NCBI RefSeq assembly: GCF_014851565.1
Contig: NZ_JACVAA010000004.1
Span: 124,001 to 188,000 of the forward strand
DNA: 64,000 nucleotides
Direction: 5' to 3'
Origin: Pseudomonas sp. PDM15
GTDB lineage: Bacteria; Pseudomonadota; Gammaproteobacteria; Pseudomonadales; Pseudomonadaceae
Shown: in pieces, positions 1 to 10,291 of the stretch
How positions within the stretch are numbered: position 1 is the stretch's first letter
Layout of the letters: every line of letters begins with the position of its first letter
Program-made: the position numbers and the translations under genes
Notes under the pieces: generated by a model
What the model saw: the letters and a program-made list of their open reading frames with translations, nothing else
What the model was told of the DNA's origin: nothing
Databases searched by the model: none

Positions 1-308
1 GGTCCATCCACCATCCCGGTGCGCGTGGCTGCCATCAATTGATCCGCGAAGGCGCTACTCTGGTGGAGAGCGTCGAGGACATCCTCCAGGCCCTACGGGG
101 TTGGCAACGCGTCGCTCCGGTGAGCGAATCGCCTGCGCAGATCGATCACCCGCTGCTGGCGCAGCTGCGCGCCGCTCCGCAAACCAGCGAAGGTCTGGCC
201 TTGGCCTGCGAACTGTCGATCGGCGAGGTGCTGGTAGCCCTGACCGATCTGGAGTTGCAGGGGTTGGTGGCCTGCGAAGCCGGGCGCTGGGTACACCGCG
301 TCGTCTGA
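1..308 (+). CDS. dprA: DNA processing protein DprA, 3' end (partial)
   Basis: The reading frame is open from base 3 and begins inside the gene, so the start lies outside the window. The first residues read [18 protein letters not shown], the end of the Rossmann-like DprA/Smf core. About 60 residues of a C-terminal winged-helix-like domain follow ([19 protein letters not shown]...[13 protein letters not shown]), usual in proteobacterial DprA. DprA loads RecA onto incoming single-stranded DNA in natural transformation. The next gene is tsaC on the same strand, an order common in Pseudomonas. Confidence 0.9.
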   Translation, partial: SIHHPGARGCHQLIREGATLVESVEDILQALRGWQRVAPVSESPAQIDHPLLAQLRAAPQTSEGLALACELSIGEVLVALTDLELQGLVACEAGRWVHRVV

Positions 309-348
309 GCTGGGTAAACTCGCCGCCATGCAGAGAAAGGGGGCGAGC

Positions 349-906
349 ATGCACGGTAGTTGGCGCATACGGCGAGTGGCAAAGGTAGTACGCGAGGGCG
401 GGGTGATCGCCTATCCCACAGAGGCCGTCTGGGGCCTGGGTTGCGACCCATGGAACGAGGCCGCGGTCGATCGCCTGCTGGCGCTCAAGGACCGTCCCGT
501 GCGCAAGGGCGTGATTCTGGTGGCGGACAGCATCGAGCAGTTCGACTTCCTCTTGGACGACCTGCCCGAGCGCTGGATCGGCCGCCTGGCCAGCACTTGG
601 CCGGGGCCCAACACCTGGCTGGTGCCGCACCAGAATCGCCTGCCCGAGTGGATCACCGGTCAGCACGACACCGTCGCACTGCGCGTCAGCGCTCATCCGC
701 TGGTGCGCGATCTGTGCGCCCTCACCGGCCCGCTGGTATCCACCTCGGCCAACCCGGCGGGGCGGCCCTCGGCGCGTTCGCGTCTGCGTGTCGAGCAGTA
801 CTTCCCGCGCCAGCTGGATGCGGTGCTCGGTGGCGCCCTGGGTGGGCGCAAGAACCCCAGTCTGATTCGCGACCTGCGGACCGGCGATGTAATCCGCCCA
901 TCCTGA
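349..906 (+). CDS. tsaC: Threonylcarbamoyl-AMP synthase (Sua5/YrdC/TsaC family)
   Basis: The protein has 185 residues. TsaC makes threonylcarbamoyl-AMP from threonine, bicarbonate and ATP, the first step of t6A37 modification of ANN-decoding tRNAs. Visible family motifs are [16 protein letters not shown] near the N-terminus, a KDRP-type segment, and [11 protein letters not shown] at about 130-140, which belongs to the nucleotide/threonine pocket. The start was placed at ATG 349 because a purine-rich AAAGGGGGC lies just upstream and the length then matches the family. An in-frame ATG at 328 would add seven residues. The gene ends two bases before a palindromic repeat and faces qor. Confidence 0.93.
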   Translation: MHGSWRIRRVAKVVREGGVIAYPTEAVWGLGCDPWNEAAVDRLLALKDRPVRKGVILVADSIEQFDFLLDDLPERWIGRLASTWPGPNTWLVPHQNRLPEWITGQHDTVALRVSAHPLVRDLCALTGPLVSTSANPAGRPSARSRLRVEQYFPRQLDAVLGGALGGRKNPSLIRDLRTGDVIRPS

Positions 907-907
907 A

Positions 908-1029
908 CACGATCTGCTGCGCGTCGGAAAAACTGCGTTGAAAGCGTCTTCGGAATTCTCATTGACCAATAGTCAACTCCGCTTCCTCAGCCGCTTCCGC
1001 CTTGTTTTTCTCTAGCTCGCGAGATCGTG
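908..1029. repeat. Palindromic dispersed repeat, short copy
   Basis: This 122-bp element begins with CACGATCT and ends with AGATCGTG. Its outer arms of about 48 bp are imperfectly complementary. Both arms match a second element at 60568-60760, with two differences in the left arm and about three in the right. The centre carries a perfect 5-bp inverted repeat, TTGAC at 962-966 and GTCAA at 972-976. It fills the gap between the convergent genes tsaC and qor. No coding potential is apparent. It resembles a non-autonomous, MITE- or REP-like element, but its family is unknown to me. Confidence 0.85.
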
Positions 1030-1037
1030 GTGACTAG

Positions 1038-2015
1038 TTACGGAATCAGGATGGTCGAGCCGGTGGTCTGCCGGCCGCTCAGTGCATCCTGGGCCTGTGC
1101 CGCCTCGGCCAGCGCGTAGCGTCGGCCGATCTCGACCTTGATTGCGCCGCTGGTGACCAGGCCGAACAGTTCGTCAGCCATCGCCTGCAGGTTCTCCGCG
1201 TTGTTGGCGTAGTTGCCCAGGGTCGGCCGGGTGACGTAGAGCGAGCCTTTTTGTGCCAGCACGCCGAGGTTGACTCCCGTGACGGCGCCCGATGCGTTGC
1301 CGAAGCTCACCAGCAGGCCGCGCGGCGCCACGCAGTCCAGCGAGCGCTCCCAGGTGTCCTTGCCCACCGAGTCGTAGACCACCGGGCACTTGGCCCCGCC
1401 GGTCAGCTCCAGCACCCGCTGCACCACGTCCTCGCGGCTGTAGTCGATGGTCGCCCAGGCGCCGTTGGCCTTGGCCAGCGCGGCCTTCTCCGGAGACGAC
1501 ACGGTGCCGATCAGCTGCACGCCCAGAGCACGCGCCCACTGGCAGGCGATCAGCCCTACGCCGCCGGCCGCGGCGTGCCAGAGGATGGTCTGCCCGGCGT
1601 CGACCCGGTAGGTCTGGCGCAGCAGGTACTGTACGGTGAGGCCCTTGAGCATCAGCGCCGCGGCCTGCTCGAAGGAGATCGACTCCGGCAGTTTGACCAG
1701 ATGCTGCGCCGGCAGCACATGCAGCTCGCCATAGGCGCCGAGCGGGCCGGTGCCATAGGCCACGCGGTCGCCGACCTTGAGGTGCGTCACCGCACTGCCC
1801 ACCGCCTCCACCTCGCCAGCGCCCTCGCTGCCCAGGCCGGACGGCAGGCTTGGCGGCTGGTACAGACCGCTGCGGTAGTAGGTGTCGATGAAGTTCAGGC
1901 CGATGGCGCGGTTGCGTACGCGCACTTCCTGCGGACCAGGCTCGGCCGCTGGCTGGTCGACCAGCTCGAGCACGTCGCTGCCGCCGTGGCGGGAAAACTG
2001 GATGCGTTTGGCCAT
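1038..2015 (-). CDS. qor: NADPH:quinone oxidoreductase (zeta-crystallin type)
   Basis: The protein has 325 residues and belongs to the zinc-independent medium-chain dehydrogenase/reductase family. It is predicted to reduce quinones with NADPH in the cytosol. Visible features are a GroES-like N-terminal half, the nucleotide-binding HAAAGGVGL at about 147-155, and the absence of the cysteine ligands of zinc alcohol dehydrogenases. ATG 2015 was chosen because GAGGAG lies upstream; a longer frame to 2129 has no such support and would overlap hemF. The gene is divergent from hemF. Confidence 0.92.
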   Translation of the reverse strand: MAKRIQFSRHGGSDVLELVDQPAAEPGPQEVRVRNRAIGLNFIDTYYRSGLYQPPSLPSGLGSEGAGEVEAVGSAVTHLKVGDRVAYGTGPLGAYGELHVLPAQHLVKLPESISFEQAAALMLKGLTVQYLLRQTYRVDAGQTILWHAAAGGVGLIACQWARALGVQLIGTVSSPEKAALAKANGAWATIDYSREDVVQRVLELTGGAKCPVVYDSVGKDTWERSLDCVAPRGLLVSFGNASGAVTGVNLGVLAQKGSLYVTRPTLGNYANNAENLQAMADELFGLVTSGAIKVEIGRRYALAEAAQAQDALSGRQTTGSTILIP

Positions 2016-2061
2016 GTCGCGCGCTCCTCTGCAAAGGGCACCATCCAAACGCCGCTGCTGA

Positions 2062-3872
<1,811 letters not shown>

Positions 3873-3873
3873 C

Positions 3874-4740
3874 ATGCGCTACCTGCTGGTCGTCACGGCC
3901 CTGTGGGCCTTCTCCTTCAGCCTGATCGGCGAGTACCTGGCCGGCCGCGTCGACAGCGACTTCGCCGTGCTGGCGCGAGTGCTGATCGCCGCGCTGGTGT
4001 TCCTGCCCTTCACCCTCTGGCGCGGCCTGCCGTGGCGGCTGCTGGCCGGCTTCTGGCTGGCCGGCGCGCTGCAGTTCGGCATCACCTACCTGTGCCTGTA
4101 CCGCAGCTTCCAGGTGCTGACGGTGCCGGAGGTGCTGCTGTTCACCGTGCTCACGCCGATCTACGTGACCCTGCTCGACGATGCCCTGGCCCGGCGCTTC
4201 AGTCCCTGGGCGCTGCTCGCGGCGCTGGTGGCGGTGGGTGGCGGAGTGATCATCCGCTTCGACAAGCTGGAAGGCGACTACCTGCTCGGCTTCGCCCTGC
4301 TGCAGGTGGCCAACGCCACCTTCGCCGCCGGCCAGGTGCTGTGCCGTCGACTGCTGCTGCACTACCAGCCGGCGCAGCCGCTACACCGCTTCTTCGGCCA
4401 TTTCTTCCTCGGTGCGCTGCTGCTGGTGCTGCCGTCGTTCCTGCTGTTCGGTGATCCGCAGAAGCTGCCGCAGACCACCGTGCAATGGGGCGTGCTGGTC
4501 TGGATGGGTCTGTTCGCCACGGCGCTGGGCCTGTACTGGTGGGTCAAGGGCAGCACCCGGGTGGACGCCGGCACCCTGGCGATCATGAACGAGCTGCACG
4601 TGCCGGCCGGGCTGCTGGTCAATCTGCTGATCTGGAACCGCGACTTCGACCTGCCGCGCCTGGCTGCCGGCGCCGCGGTGATCCTCCTCGCCATGGGCCT
4701 GCTGCGCCTGGGCCGCCGTAGAGCGCCCGCGCTCGCCTGA
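3874..4740 (+). CDS. EamA/DMT-family membrane transporter
   Basis: The protein has 288 residues and is almost entirely hydrophobic, with about ten predicted membrane helices in two EamA-like halves. The first half begins [17 protein letters not shown]. The second contains [13 protein letters not shown] and ends with [22 protein letters not shown]. The family exports amino acids or other small metabolites across the inner membrane; the substrate cannot be read from sequence. The start lies one base after the aroE stop, so it probably belongs to the hemF-aroE transcript. Confidence 0.85.
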   Translation: MRYLLVVTALWAFSFSLIGEYLAGRVDSDFAVLARVLIAALVFLPFTLWRGLPWRLLAGFWLAGALQFGITYLCLYRSFQVLTVPEVLLFTVLTPIYVTLLDDALARRFSPWALLAALVAVGGGVIIRFDKLEGDYLLGFALLQVANATFAAGQVLCRRLLLHYQPAQPLHRFFGHFFLGALLLVLPSFLLFGDPQKLPQTTVQWGVLVWMGLFATALGLYWWVKGSTRVDAGTLAIMNELHVPAGLLVNLLIWNRDFDLPRLAAGAAVILLAMGLLRLGRRRAPALA

Positions 4741-4816
4741 GACTGCGCTCACACTTATACTCACGCCATTCGCCGGCAGGGACCGCCTGGCTCATTCAAC
4801 AGTGCGGATCCCGATA

Positions 4817-5722
4817 GTGAAAAAAGCCTTCTCCCTCGCCAGCCTGCTGCTGGCCTGCCTGACCCTCGCCGCCCCCCTCGTCCAGGCGGCGCCGCAGACC
4901 CAGGAACTCGCTTCCGGCAGCGCCCTGCTGGTCGACCTCAACAGCAACCAGATCCTCTACTCCAGCAACCCGGACCTGCAGGTACCGATCGCCTCGGTGA
5001 CCAAGCTGATGACCGCCATGGTGGTGCTGGATGCCAAGCCCTCGCTCGATGAGCAGCTGAGCATCGTGATCAAGGACGTGGCGGAGATGCGCGGTGTGTA
5101 TTCCCGCGTGCGTATCGGCAGCCAGCTGAGCCGCCGCGACATGCTGCTGCTGACCCTGATGAGCTCGGAGAACCGTGCCGCCGCCAGCCTCGCCCACCAC
5201 TACCCCGGCGGCGTGCCGGCTTTCGTCGCGGCGATGAACGCCAAGGCCACGGCCCTGGGCATGAGCAACACCCGCTACCGCGAGCCTACCGGCCTGTCGG
5301 AAAAGAACCTCTCCACCGCTAACGACCTGGTCAAGCTGGTCAAGGCCGCCAGCCAGTACCCGCTGATCGGCCAGTTCAGCAGCACCCGCGAGCACGTTCA
5401 GCAGTTCGCCAAGCCGCGCTACAGCCTCGGTTTCCGCAACACCAATAGCCTGGTGCACAAGGACAACTGGAGCATCCAGCTGACCAAGACCGGCTTCACC
5501 AACGCTGCCGGCCACTGCCTGGTGATGCGCACGCAGATGGCCGGCAAACCGGTGGCCTTCGTGGTGCTGGATGCCTTCGGCAAGTACACCCACATGGCCG
5601 ACGCCAACCGCCTCAAGCGCTGGCTGGAAACCGGCCAGGTGAGCAAAGTGGCGCCGGCGGCGCTGGCCTACAAGAAGCAGAAGCAGGCCGAGCGTGCCCG
5701 CACCATGCAGGCCGCGCAGTAA
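4817..5722 (+). CDS. pbpG: D-alanyl-D-alanine endopeptidase (PBP7, peptidase S11)
   Basis: The protein has about 301 residues and is a periplasmic low-molecular-weight penicillin-binding protein that cleaves peptidoglycan cross-links. A signal peptide runs from [15 protein letters not shown] to AAPLVQAA. The three active-site motifs are SVTK (Ser60-Lys63), SEN (118-120) and KTGFTN near 225. The C-terminal tail is basic and Gln-rich, like other PbpG proteins. GTG 4817 gives a classical signal peptide start; GTG 4802 is an alternative five residues longer. Neither has a strong ribosome binding site. A strong hairpin terminator follows. Confidence 0.9.
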   Translation: MKKAFSLASLLLACLTLAAPLVQAAPQTQELASGSALLVDLNSNQILYSSNPDLQVPIASVTKLMTAMVVLDAKPSLDEQLSIVIKDVAEMRGVYSRVRIGSQLSRRDMLLLTLMSSENRAAASLAHHYPGGVPAFVAAMNAKATALGMSNTRYREPTGLSEKNLSTANDLVKLVKAASQYPLIGQFSSTREHVQQFAKPRYSLGFRNTNSLVHKDNWSIQLTKTGFTNAAGHCLVMRTQMAGKPVAFVVLDAFGKYTHMADANRLKRWLETGQVSKVAPAALAYKKQKQAERARTMQAAQ

Positions 5723-5734
5723 GGCGATAGCCAT

Positions 5735-5765
5735 AAAAAAAGCCCAGCTCGATGCTGGGCTTTTT
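5735..5765. terminator. Bidirectional rho-independent terminator between pbpG and tRNA-Thr
   Basis: A perfect stem, AGCCCAGC paired with GCTGGGCT, is flanked by an A-run on the left and a T-run on the right. It can therefore end pbpG transcription on the plus strand and tRNA-Thr transcription on the minus strand. Confidence 0.9.
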
Positions 5766-5779
5766 CATGTTCGGGATGC

Positions 5780-5855
5780 TGGTGCCGGAGACAGGAATCG
5801 AACCTGCGACCTTCGCGTTACGAGTGCGCTGCTCTACCGACTGAGCTACACCGGC
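5780..5855 (-). tRNA. tRNA-Thr (anticodon CGT)
   Basis: A 76-nt cloverleaf is encoded on the minus strand with the 3' CCA included. The D arm is GCTC...GAGC, the anticodon loop CTCGTAA gives anticodon CGU (reading ACG), and the T loop is TTCGATT. Non-canonical positions are a U6-U67 mismatch in the acceptor stem and A31-C39 and G27-A43 in the anticodon stem. To my recollection the E. coli thrW tRNA shares the G27-A43 pair. Confidence 0.95.
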
Positions 5856-5864
5856 GTGGACGGC

Positions 5865-5893
5865 AAATTAGCAGTTGGTTGCGAGCCGGGCAA
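5865..5893 (-). promoter_or_regulatory. Sigma-70-like promoter of tRNA-Thr
   Basis: On the minus strand TTGCCC (5893-5888) and TAATTT (5870-5865) are separated by 17 bp. The predicted start falls about nine bases after the -10 box, at the first base of the tRNA. This suggests independent transcription from the upstream glutamine-synthetase-like gene. Confidence 0.6.
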
Positions 5894-5907
5894 TTGCGCC
5901 TTGCTCG

Positions 5908-7260
5908 CTACAGGAACCAGCGATACTCCCGTGCGCTGATGTCGTGCATGAACTGCAGGTGATCCTGGCGCTTGTTCTCGCAGTAGACGAAGACGAACTC
6001 GCTGCCCAGCTTGGCCTTCACCACCTCGTGGGACTCCATGGCCGCCACCGCGGTGAGCATATCCTTGGGGAAGCCGATGCCGCTGCTGCGATCCTCGTTC
6101 AGCGAGGGGATTGGTTCGCGGGCCTGGTCCAGGCCGTGCTCCATGCCGCTGAGGATGGCCGCCAGCACCAGGTAAGGGTTGGCGTCGGCGCCGGCCAGGC
6201 GATGTTCGATGCGCAGGTTGCGGCCGTCCGACTCGGGGATGCGAATGCATGCGTCACGATCCTCGAAGCCCCAGCTGGCCTTGCTCGCCGAGTTGACCAT
6301 GGCGCCGTAGCGGCGGAAGGCATTGTGGTTGGCGGAGAAGATCGGCATGCAGTGCGGCAGCAGCTCCAGGCAGCCGGCCACGGCATGGCGCAGCGGGCGC
6401 TGACCGTCGCTGTCGAGCAGGTTGTTGCCGGCCTGGTCGTACAGGCTGACGTGCACGTGCATGCCGCTGCCCGGTGCGTCCAGGTAGGGCTTGCTCATAA
6501 AGCTGGCGCGGTAGCCGTGCTGCATGGCCACGCCGCGGGTGCTGCGGCAGAACAGCGCGGCCTGGTCGGCGGCGTGCAGGCCGTCGTCGCAGTGGGCGAA
6601 GTTGATCTCGAACTGACCGGGGCCCAGTTCGGCGGTGATCACGTTAGCCTCCACGCCCTGCTCCTGGGCGGCGTCGACCATCTCGTGTAGCACATCGGAG
6701 AAGCGCGACAGGCGCTCGATGTGCATGTTCGGCTGGTCGTCCTCGTCGTCGGTCAGCGGGTCGCGCGGGAAGCGCGGCAGGCCGGCATCCAGCTTGCGGT
6801 CGAACAGGTAGAACTCCAGCTCGAAGGCCACCACCGGGCGGATGCCCTTTGCCTCCAGGCGCTTCAGTACGCGCGCCAGCACCTCGCGCGGCTCGAACTC
6901 GATCGGCGCCTCGGTGCCGTCGGAGCTGATCAGCATCTGCCCCAGCGGCTGGTTCTCCCAGCGTACCGGTTTGAGACTGCCGGGGATCAGGCGGCGCGGG
7001 GCATCCGGGTCGCCGTCGTTGAAGCAGTAGTCGCCGATCGGGTGCAGGCCGCCCTGGGCGCCGAGCAGCACACAGTTCTGCGGCACCTTTAGCGGGCCGC
7101 CGGCGGCGACCTTCTCCAGCATGTCGAGGGGGTAACGCTTGCCGTAGAAGTGCCCCGGAATGTCCAGGCAGATCAGTTCCACGTAACGCACGTCCGGATG
7201 GGCGGCGCGGAAGGCGCGCACTTCGCTGAGCAGGTCGGGGAATTTCGTTGTTCTTGTCAT
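5908..7260 (-). CDS. Glutamine synthetase family protein, probable gamma-glutamylpolyamine synthetase (PuuA-like)
   Basis: The protein has 450 residues with the glutamine synthetase fold. Motifs are FELEFYLF near 146, ELGPGQFEINF near 213, GSGMHVHVSL near 265, NHNAFRRYG near 312, and RIEHRLAGADANPYLV near 350. The family includes PuuA/Pau enzymes that ligate glutamate to putrescine or other amines using ATP. That role is inferred from the neighbours: a cupin regulator and a PuuB-like oxidase lie directly upstream on the same strand. The gene starts 16 bp after the regulator. The exact amine cannot be read from sequence. Confidence 0.85.
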   Translation of the reverse strand: MTRTTKFPDLLSEVRAFRAAHPDVRYVELICLDIPGHFYGKRYPLDMLEKVAAGGPLKVPQNCVLLGAQGGLHPIGDYCFNDGDPDAPRRLIPGSLKPVRWENQPLGQMLISSDGTEAPIEFEPREVLARVLKRLEAKGIRPVVAFELEFYLFDRKLDAGLPRFPRDPLTDDEDDQPNMHIERLSRFSDVLHEMVDAAQEQGVEANVITAELGPGQFEINFAHCDDGLHAADQAALFCRSTRGVAMQHGYRASFMSKPYLDAPGSGMHVHVSLYDQAGNNLLDSDGQRPLRHAVAGCLELLPHCMPIFSANHNAFRRYGAMVNSASKASWGFEDRDACIRIPESDGRNLRIEHRLAGADANPYLVLAAILSGMEHGLDQAREPIPSLNEDRSSGIGFPKDMLTAVAAMESHEVVKAKLGSEFVFVYCENKRQDHLQFMHDISAREYRWFL

Positions 7261-7276
7261 GGTGGTATCTGCGCGG

Positions 7277-7834
7277 TCAGGTGAAGACCCAGAGCACTCG
7301 GGTGGGGGAATCGGTGAGGTTGGCGTAGCGGAACTTGGCGTGGGGCGGCAGCTGGAAACTGTCTCGCGGGCCGAGGGTGACCGGCTCGGCGTCGTCGCCG
7401 TACCACACGGTTAGCTCGCCCTCCAGGACGAAGCCGCCCTGCTCGGAACTGTCGTCGAGGTGGCCGTCGCCACTGCTGGCGCCGGGTTCCAGGAAGCTCT
7501 CGAGCATGGCGAAGCCGCCAGCCATGCCGGGCGAGGCCAGTACATCGGTGATGCCGCCGGCGTAGTACAGGGTGCGGCGCTCGTCCGGGCGGGTCACCCA
7601 GCGCACCGCGCGCGGGTGGCCCGGGTTGTAGAAGTAGGTGGTGGGTACGCCCAGCGCTTCGCTGATGGCGGTGAGATCGGCCACGGTCGGGCGCGACAGG
7701 CCGCGCTCGACCTGGGACAGGAAGCCCACCGAGCGGCCGATGCATTCGGCCAGCTCGTTGAGGGTGAGGTTCTTGTGCTTGCGCAGGTCGCGCACCAGGA
7801 TCGCGAGGCCTTCGATTTCTTCCTGCTTGTCCAT
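7277..7834 (-). CDS. XRE-family regulator with C-terminal cupin domain (PuuR-like)
   Basis: The protein has 185 residues. An N-terminal XRE helix-turn-helix (about 10-65, LTLNELAECIGRSVGFLSQVERG) precedes a C-terminal cupin (about 105-185, with SEQGGFVLEGELTVWYG). This architecture is that of PuuR, the repressor of putrescine catabolism in E. coli. ATG 7834 was chosen; a GTG at 7870 would add 12 residues and overlap the oxidase gene by 14 bp. Its place between oxidase and ligase genes suggests it controls this operon. Candidate operator repeats lie upstream of the oxidase. Confidence 0.85.
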   Translation of the reverse strand: MDKQEEIEGLAILVRDLRKHKNLTLNELAECIGRSVGFLSQVERGLSRPTVADLTAISEALGVPTTYFYNPGHPRAVRWVTRPDERRTLYYAGGITDVLASPGMAGGFAMLESFLEPGASSGDGHLDDSSEQGGFVLEGELTVWYGDDAEPVTLGPRDSFQLPPHAKFRYANLTDSPTRVLWVFT

Positions 7835-7856
7835 GCTGGTTCCGTATTCCGTTGGG

Positions 7857-9143
7857 TTAGACGACGTCACGCAGACGGTACCAGGCCTTGCCCACCGCCT
7901 CGATCGGCGCGCGCAGCAGGTCGCCGCCGGGGAAGCCGGGGTTGCTCAGGCCCTGGTACAGACCGAGCAGCTGTTCGTCACCGAGAATCGCGTCGCTCAC
8001 CGCGCGAGCAGCTGCCAGGGTCGGCAGGATGCCGTGGCCGGAGAAGCCCTGCAGCCAGAACTTGTGGTCCAGGCGGCCGACATCGGGGGTGCGGTGCATG
8101 GTGCAGTCGATATGCCCACCCCAGCCGTAATCGATCTGCACCCCGCGCAGCTGCGGGAACACCCGCTCAAGATACGGCCGGGTGGCCGCCGGCACGTCCG
8201 CCGGGATGCCGCCCAGGTAGGTGCAGCCGCCGCCGAACAGCAGGCGGTTGTCCGGGGTGACGCGGAAGTAGTCGGGGACGAACTGGTTGTCGATGGCGCA
8301 GGTGCCGCGCGGGAACAGCGAGCGCGCCAGCTCCGGATCCAGCGGCGCGGTGGCCACCTGGTACGAGCCGACCGGCAGCAGGCGCTTGGACAGCGCCGGG
8401 TCGAGGCGGTCGATATAGGCGTTGCAGGCCAGGACCAGCACATTGCCGCGCACTTCGCCGTATTCGGTACGGGCGACGAAGCCGGCGTCGGTCTCGCGGT
8501 AGTCGAGCACCTTGCTCTGTTCGAAGATGCGTCCGCCGGCCGCCTCGATGGCGCCCGCCAGGCCCTGGGCCAGCTTTAGCGGGTTGAGGTGGGCGGCGCC
8601 GGAGTCATGCAGCGCGGCCTGGTAGCGCGGGCTGGCGATCCATTGGGGCAAGTCTTGCTTGGGGATGAAGCTGAGCTGCTGATAGCCGTACTTCTCGCTG
8701 GCTTCCTCGAGGTTCTCCTGCAGCAGGCGCACCCGGCGCGGCAGCACGGCGGTGTAGATGGCGCCGGTGCGGTAGTCGATGTCGAAGCGGTGGCGCTCGG
8801 GCAGCTCGCGCATCTCCTCGGCGGCCCACACCATGCTGTCCCACAACTGTTTGGCGCGCTCGGTGCCCAGGGCTTTCTCCAGCGGCGGCATATCGCAGGA
8901 CCAGCCCGGCAGTGCCTGGCCGCCGTTGCGCCCAGAGGCGGCCCAGGCCAGGCGGCTGGCTTCGAGGATCACCACCTTCTTGCCGGCCAGGGCCAGGCGC
9001 AGGCCGGTGTGCAGGCCACTAAAGCCGCCACCGATGATCAGCACGTCGCAGTCGGTATGTTCTTCCAGACGCGGGCGCAGCGGAATCGGGCCATAGGTGC
9101 CGGCGTAGTAAGTGCCTATGTGCTGCGCGGATTGCTTGAACAT
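7857..9143 (-). CDS. FAD-dependent oxidoreductase, probable gamma-glutamylpolyamine oxidase (PuuB-like)
   Basis: The protein has 428 residues and belongs to the DAO family. The FAD-binding CDVLIIGGGFSGLHTGLRLAL lies near residue 35, followed by an acidic VVILEA segment and ASGRNGGQ, typical of amine/amino-acid oxidases. The C-terminus has GFSGHGILPTLAAARAVSD, the usual second FAD contact. PuuB-type enzymes oxidise gamma-glutamylputrescine to an aldehyde. It is the first gene of the minus-strand trio. No aldehyde dehydrogenase or gamma-glutamyl hydrolase is adjacent, so the rest of the pathway must lie elsewhere. Confidence 0.87.
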   Translation of the reverse strand: MFKQSAQHIGTYYAGTYGPIPLRPRLEEHTDCDVLIIGGGFSGLHTGLRLALAGKKVVILEASRLAWAASGRNGGQALPGWSCDMPPLEKALGTERAKQLWDSMVWAAEEMRELPERHRFDIDYRTGAIYTAVLPRRVRLLQENLEEASEKYGYQQLSFIPKQDLPQWIASPRYQAALHDSGAAHLNPLKLAQGLAGAIEAAGGRIFEQSKVLDYRETDAGFVARTEYGEVRGNVLVLACNAYIDRLDPALSKRLLPVGSYQVATAPLDPELARSLFPRGTCAIDNQFVPDYFRVTPDNRLLFGGGCTYLGGIPADVPAATRPYLERVFPQLRGVQIDYGWGGHIDCTMHRTPDVGRLDHKFWLQGFSGHGILPTLAAARAVSDAILGDEQLLGLYQGLSNPGFPGGDLLRAPIEAVGKAWYRLRDVV

Positions 9144-9153
9144 GACGGCCTCG

Positions 9154-9196
9154 TGAAATTGTTTCTTGTTAATTTCATGAAAAAATACACAAGAAA
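9154..9196 (-). promoter_or_regulatory. AT-rich promoter/operator with two interlocking inverted repeats
   Basis: In an AT-rich gap upstream of the PuuB-like gene, TGAAATT (9154-9160) is the inverse complement of AATTTCA (9171-9177). TTTCTTGT (9162-9169) is the inverse complement of ACAAGAAA (9189-9196). Such paired dyads fit binding by a dimeric repressor, most simply the PuuR-like protein of the operon. Confidence 0.5.
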
Positions 9197-9220
9197 ATTC
9201 ATAAGGCCAAGAGCGCCCGG

Positions 9221-10126
9221 TCAGTTTCTGGCCCAGGCCCGCCCCGCCAGATGCTCGCCCAGGTAGTCGAGGAAGCAGGTGATACGCGCCGCCAGCGCGG
9301 TGTTGCGGTAGTACACGGCGTTGATCGGCTGGTGGCTGTCGACACGCTGCTCGGCCAGCACTTCGATCAGCGCGCCGGACTGCCGATCTTCGGCGGTCAT
9401 AAAGTCCGACAGGCAGACCAGCCCCGCGCCGCTCAAGGCCAACTGGCGCAGGGTCTCGCCGCTGGAAGCGCGCAGACTAGGGCTGATGCTCAGGCCCTCG
9501 CCGAGGGCATGGCGCAGCGGCCAGACGTTGAGGCTTTCCGGTTGGGTGAAGCCGAGCAGGTCGTGGTCCTCCAGCTCGGCGACGCTGCGCGGGGTGCCGC
9601 GACTCTTCAGATAGGCCGGGCTGGCCAGCACGCGGATGCGACTGCAGCCCAGCGGCCGCGCATGCAGGCTGGAGTCGCGCAGGGGGCCGATGCGGATGGC
9701 CAGGTCGGTGCGTTGCTCCAGCAGGTCGATGATCTGGTCGTTGCTGTTCAGCTCCAGCTCGATCTGTGGAAAGCGCTCGCGGAAGCCGGCGACCAGCGGC
9801 ACGAGCACATGCAGCATGAACGGCGAGGCGGCATTGACCCGCAGGCGCCCGGCCGGCACCTGGCGGCGCAGGGCCATCTGCTCCTCGGCCTCCTCAACGG
9901 CGGCGAGAATGCGCCGGGCCTGGGCGAGGAACGCCGCGCCCTCCTCGGTCAGCTCCAGGCGCCGGGTGGTGCGGCGCAGCAGGGTGACTTCGAGCTTCTC
10001 CTCCAGGCGGCCGAGGGCGCGGCTGATGCCCGAGGCGGTCTGCCCCAGCTGCTCCGCGGCGGCGGTGATGGAGCCGCCATCCACCACCTGGGTGAAGGCC
10101 TGCAGCTCGTCCAGGGTTGTCTTCAT
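9221..10126 (-). CDS. LysR-family transcriptional regulator
   Basis: The protein has 301 residues. An N-terminal winged helix (about 1-60, LDELQAFTQVVDGGSITAAAEQLGQTASGISRALGRLEE) precedes an effector domain (about 90-295). The linker and RLRVNAASPFMLHVLVP resemble the large DmlR/PA-type subgroup of LysR proteins. It is co-oriented with the Puu-type trio but ends upstream of that operon's promoter, so it has its own transcript. The target is unknown; the divergently placed neighbour is separated by other sequence and gives no clear hint. Confidence 0.88.
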   Translation of the reverse strand: MKTTLDELQAFTQVVDGGSITAAAEQLGQTASGISRALGRLEEKLEVTLLRRTTRRLELTEEGAAFLAQARRILAAVEEAEEQMALRRQVPAGRLRVNAASPFMLHVLVPLVAGFRERFPQIELELNSNDQIIDLLEQRTDLAIRIGPLRDSSLHARPLGCSRIRVLASPAYLKSRGTPRSVAELEDHDLLGFTQPESLNVWPLRHALGEGLSISPSLRASSGETLRQLALSGAGLVCLSDFMTAEDRQSGALIEVLAEQRVDSHQPINAVYYRNTALAARITCFLDYLGEHLAGRAWARN

Positions 10127-10291
10127 TCGTGACTCCAGGGCAATTACCTTCGGTCTTGTGCCGTCGTTTTCGCAGGAGTGTGGCGCGGACGCTGCACCTC
10201 GGCAATTGCGCCGTTGCCGAGCTGATTCTGGCTGACATCGCCAAGCTGACCGGTGAGCGGCGTAGTCCGGGCCGGCCGGCTAGACCGATAG

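Noticed and set aside
10127..10291. Possible small gene between the LysR regulator and the 808-residue protein
   Set aside because: The open frames there lack a ribosome binding site and recognisable product; the gap is ordinary promoter and 3' sequence.
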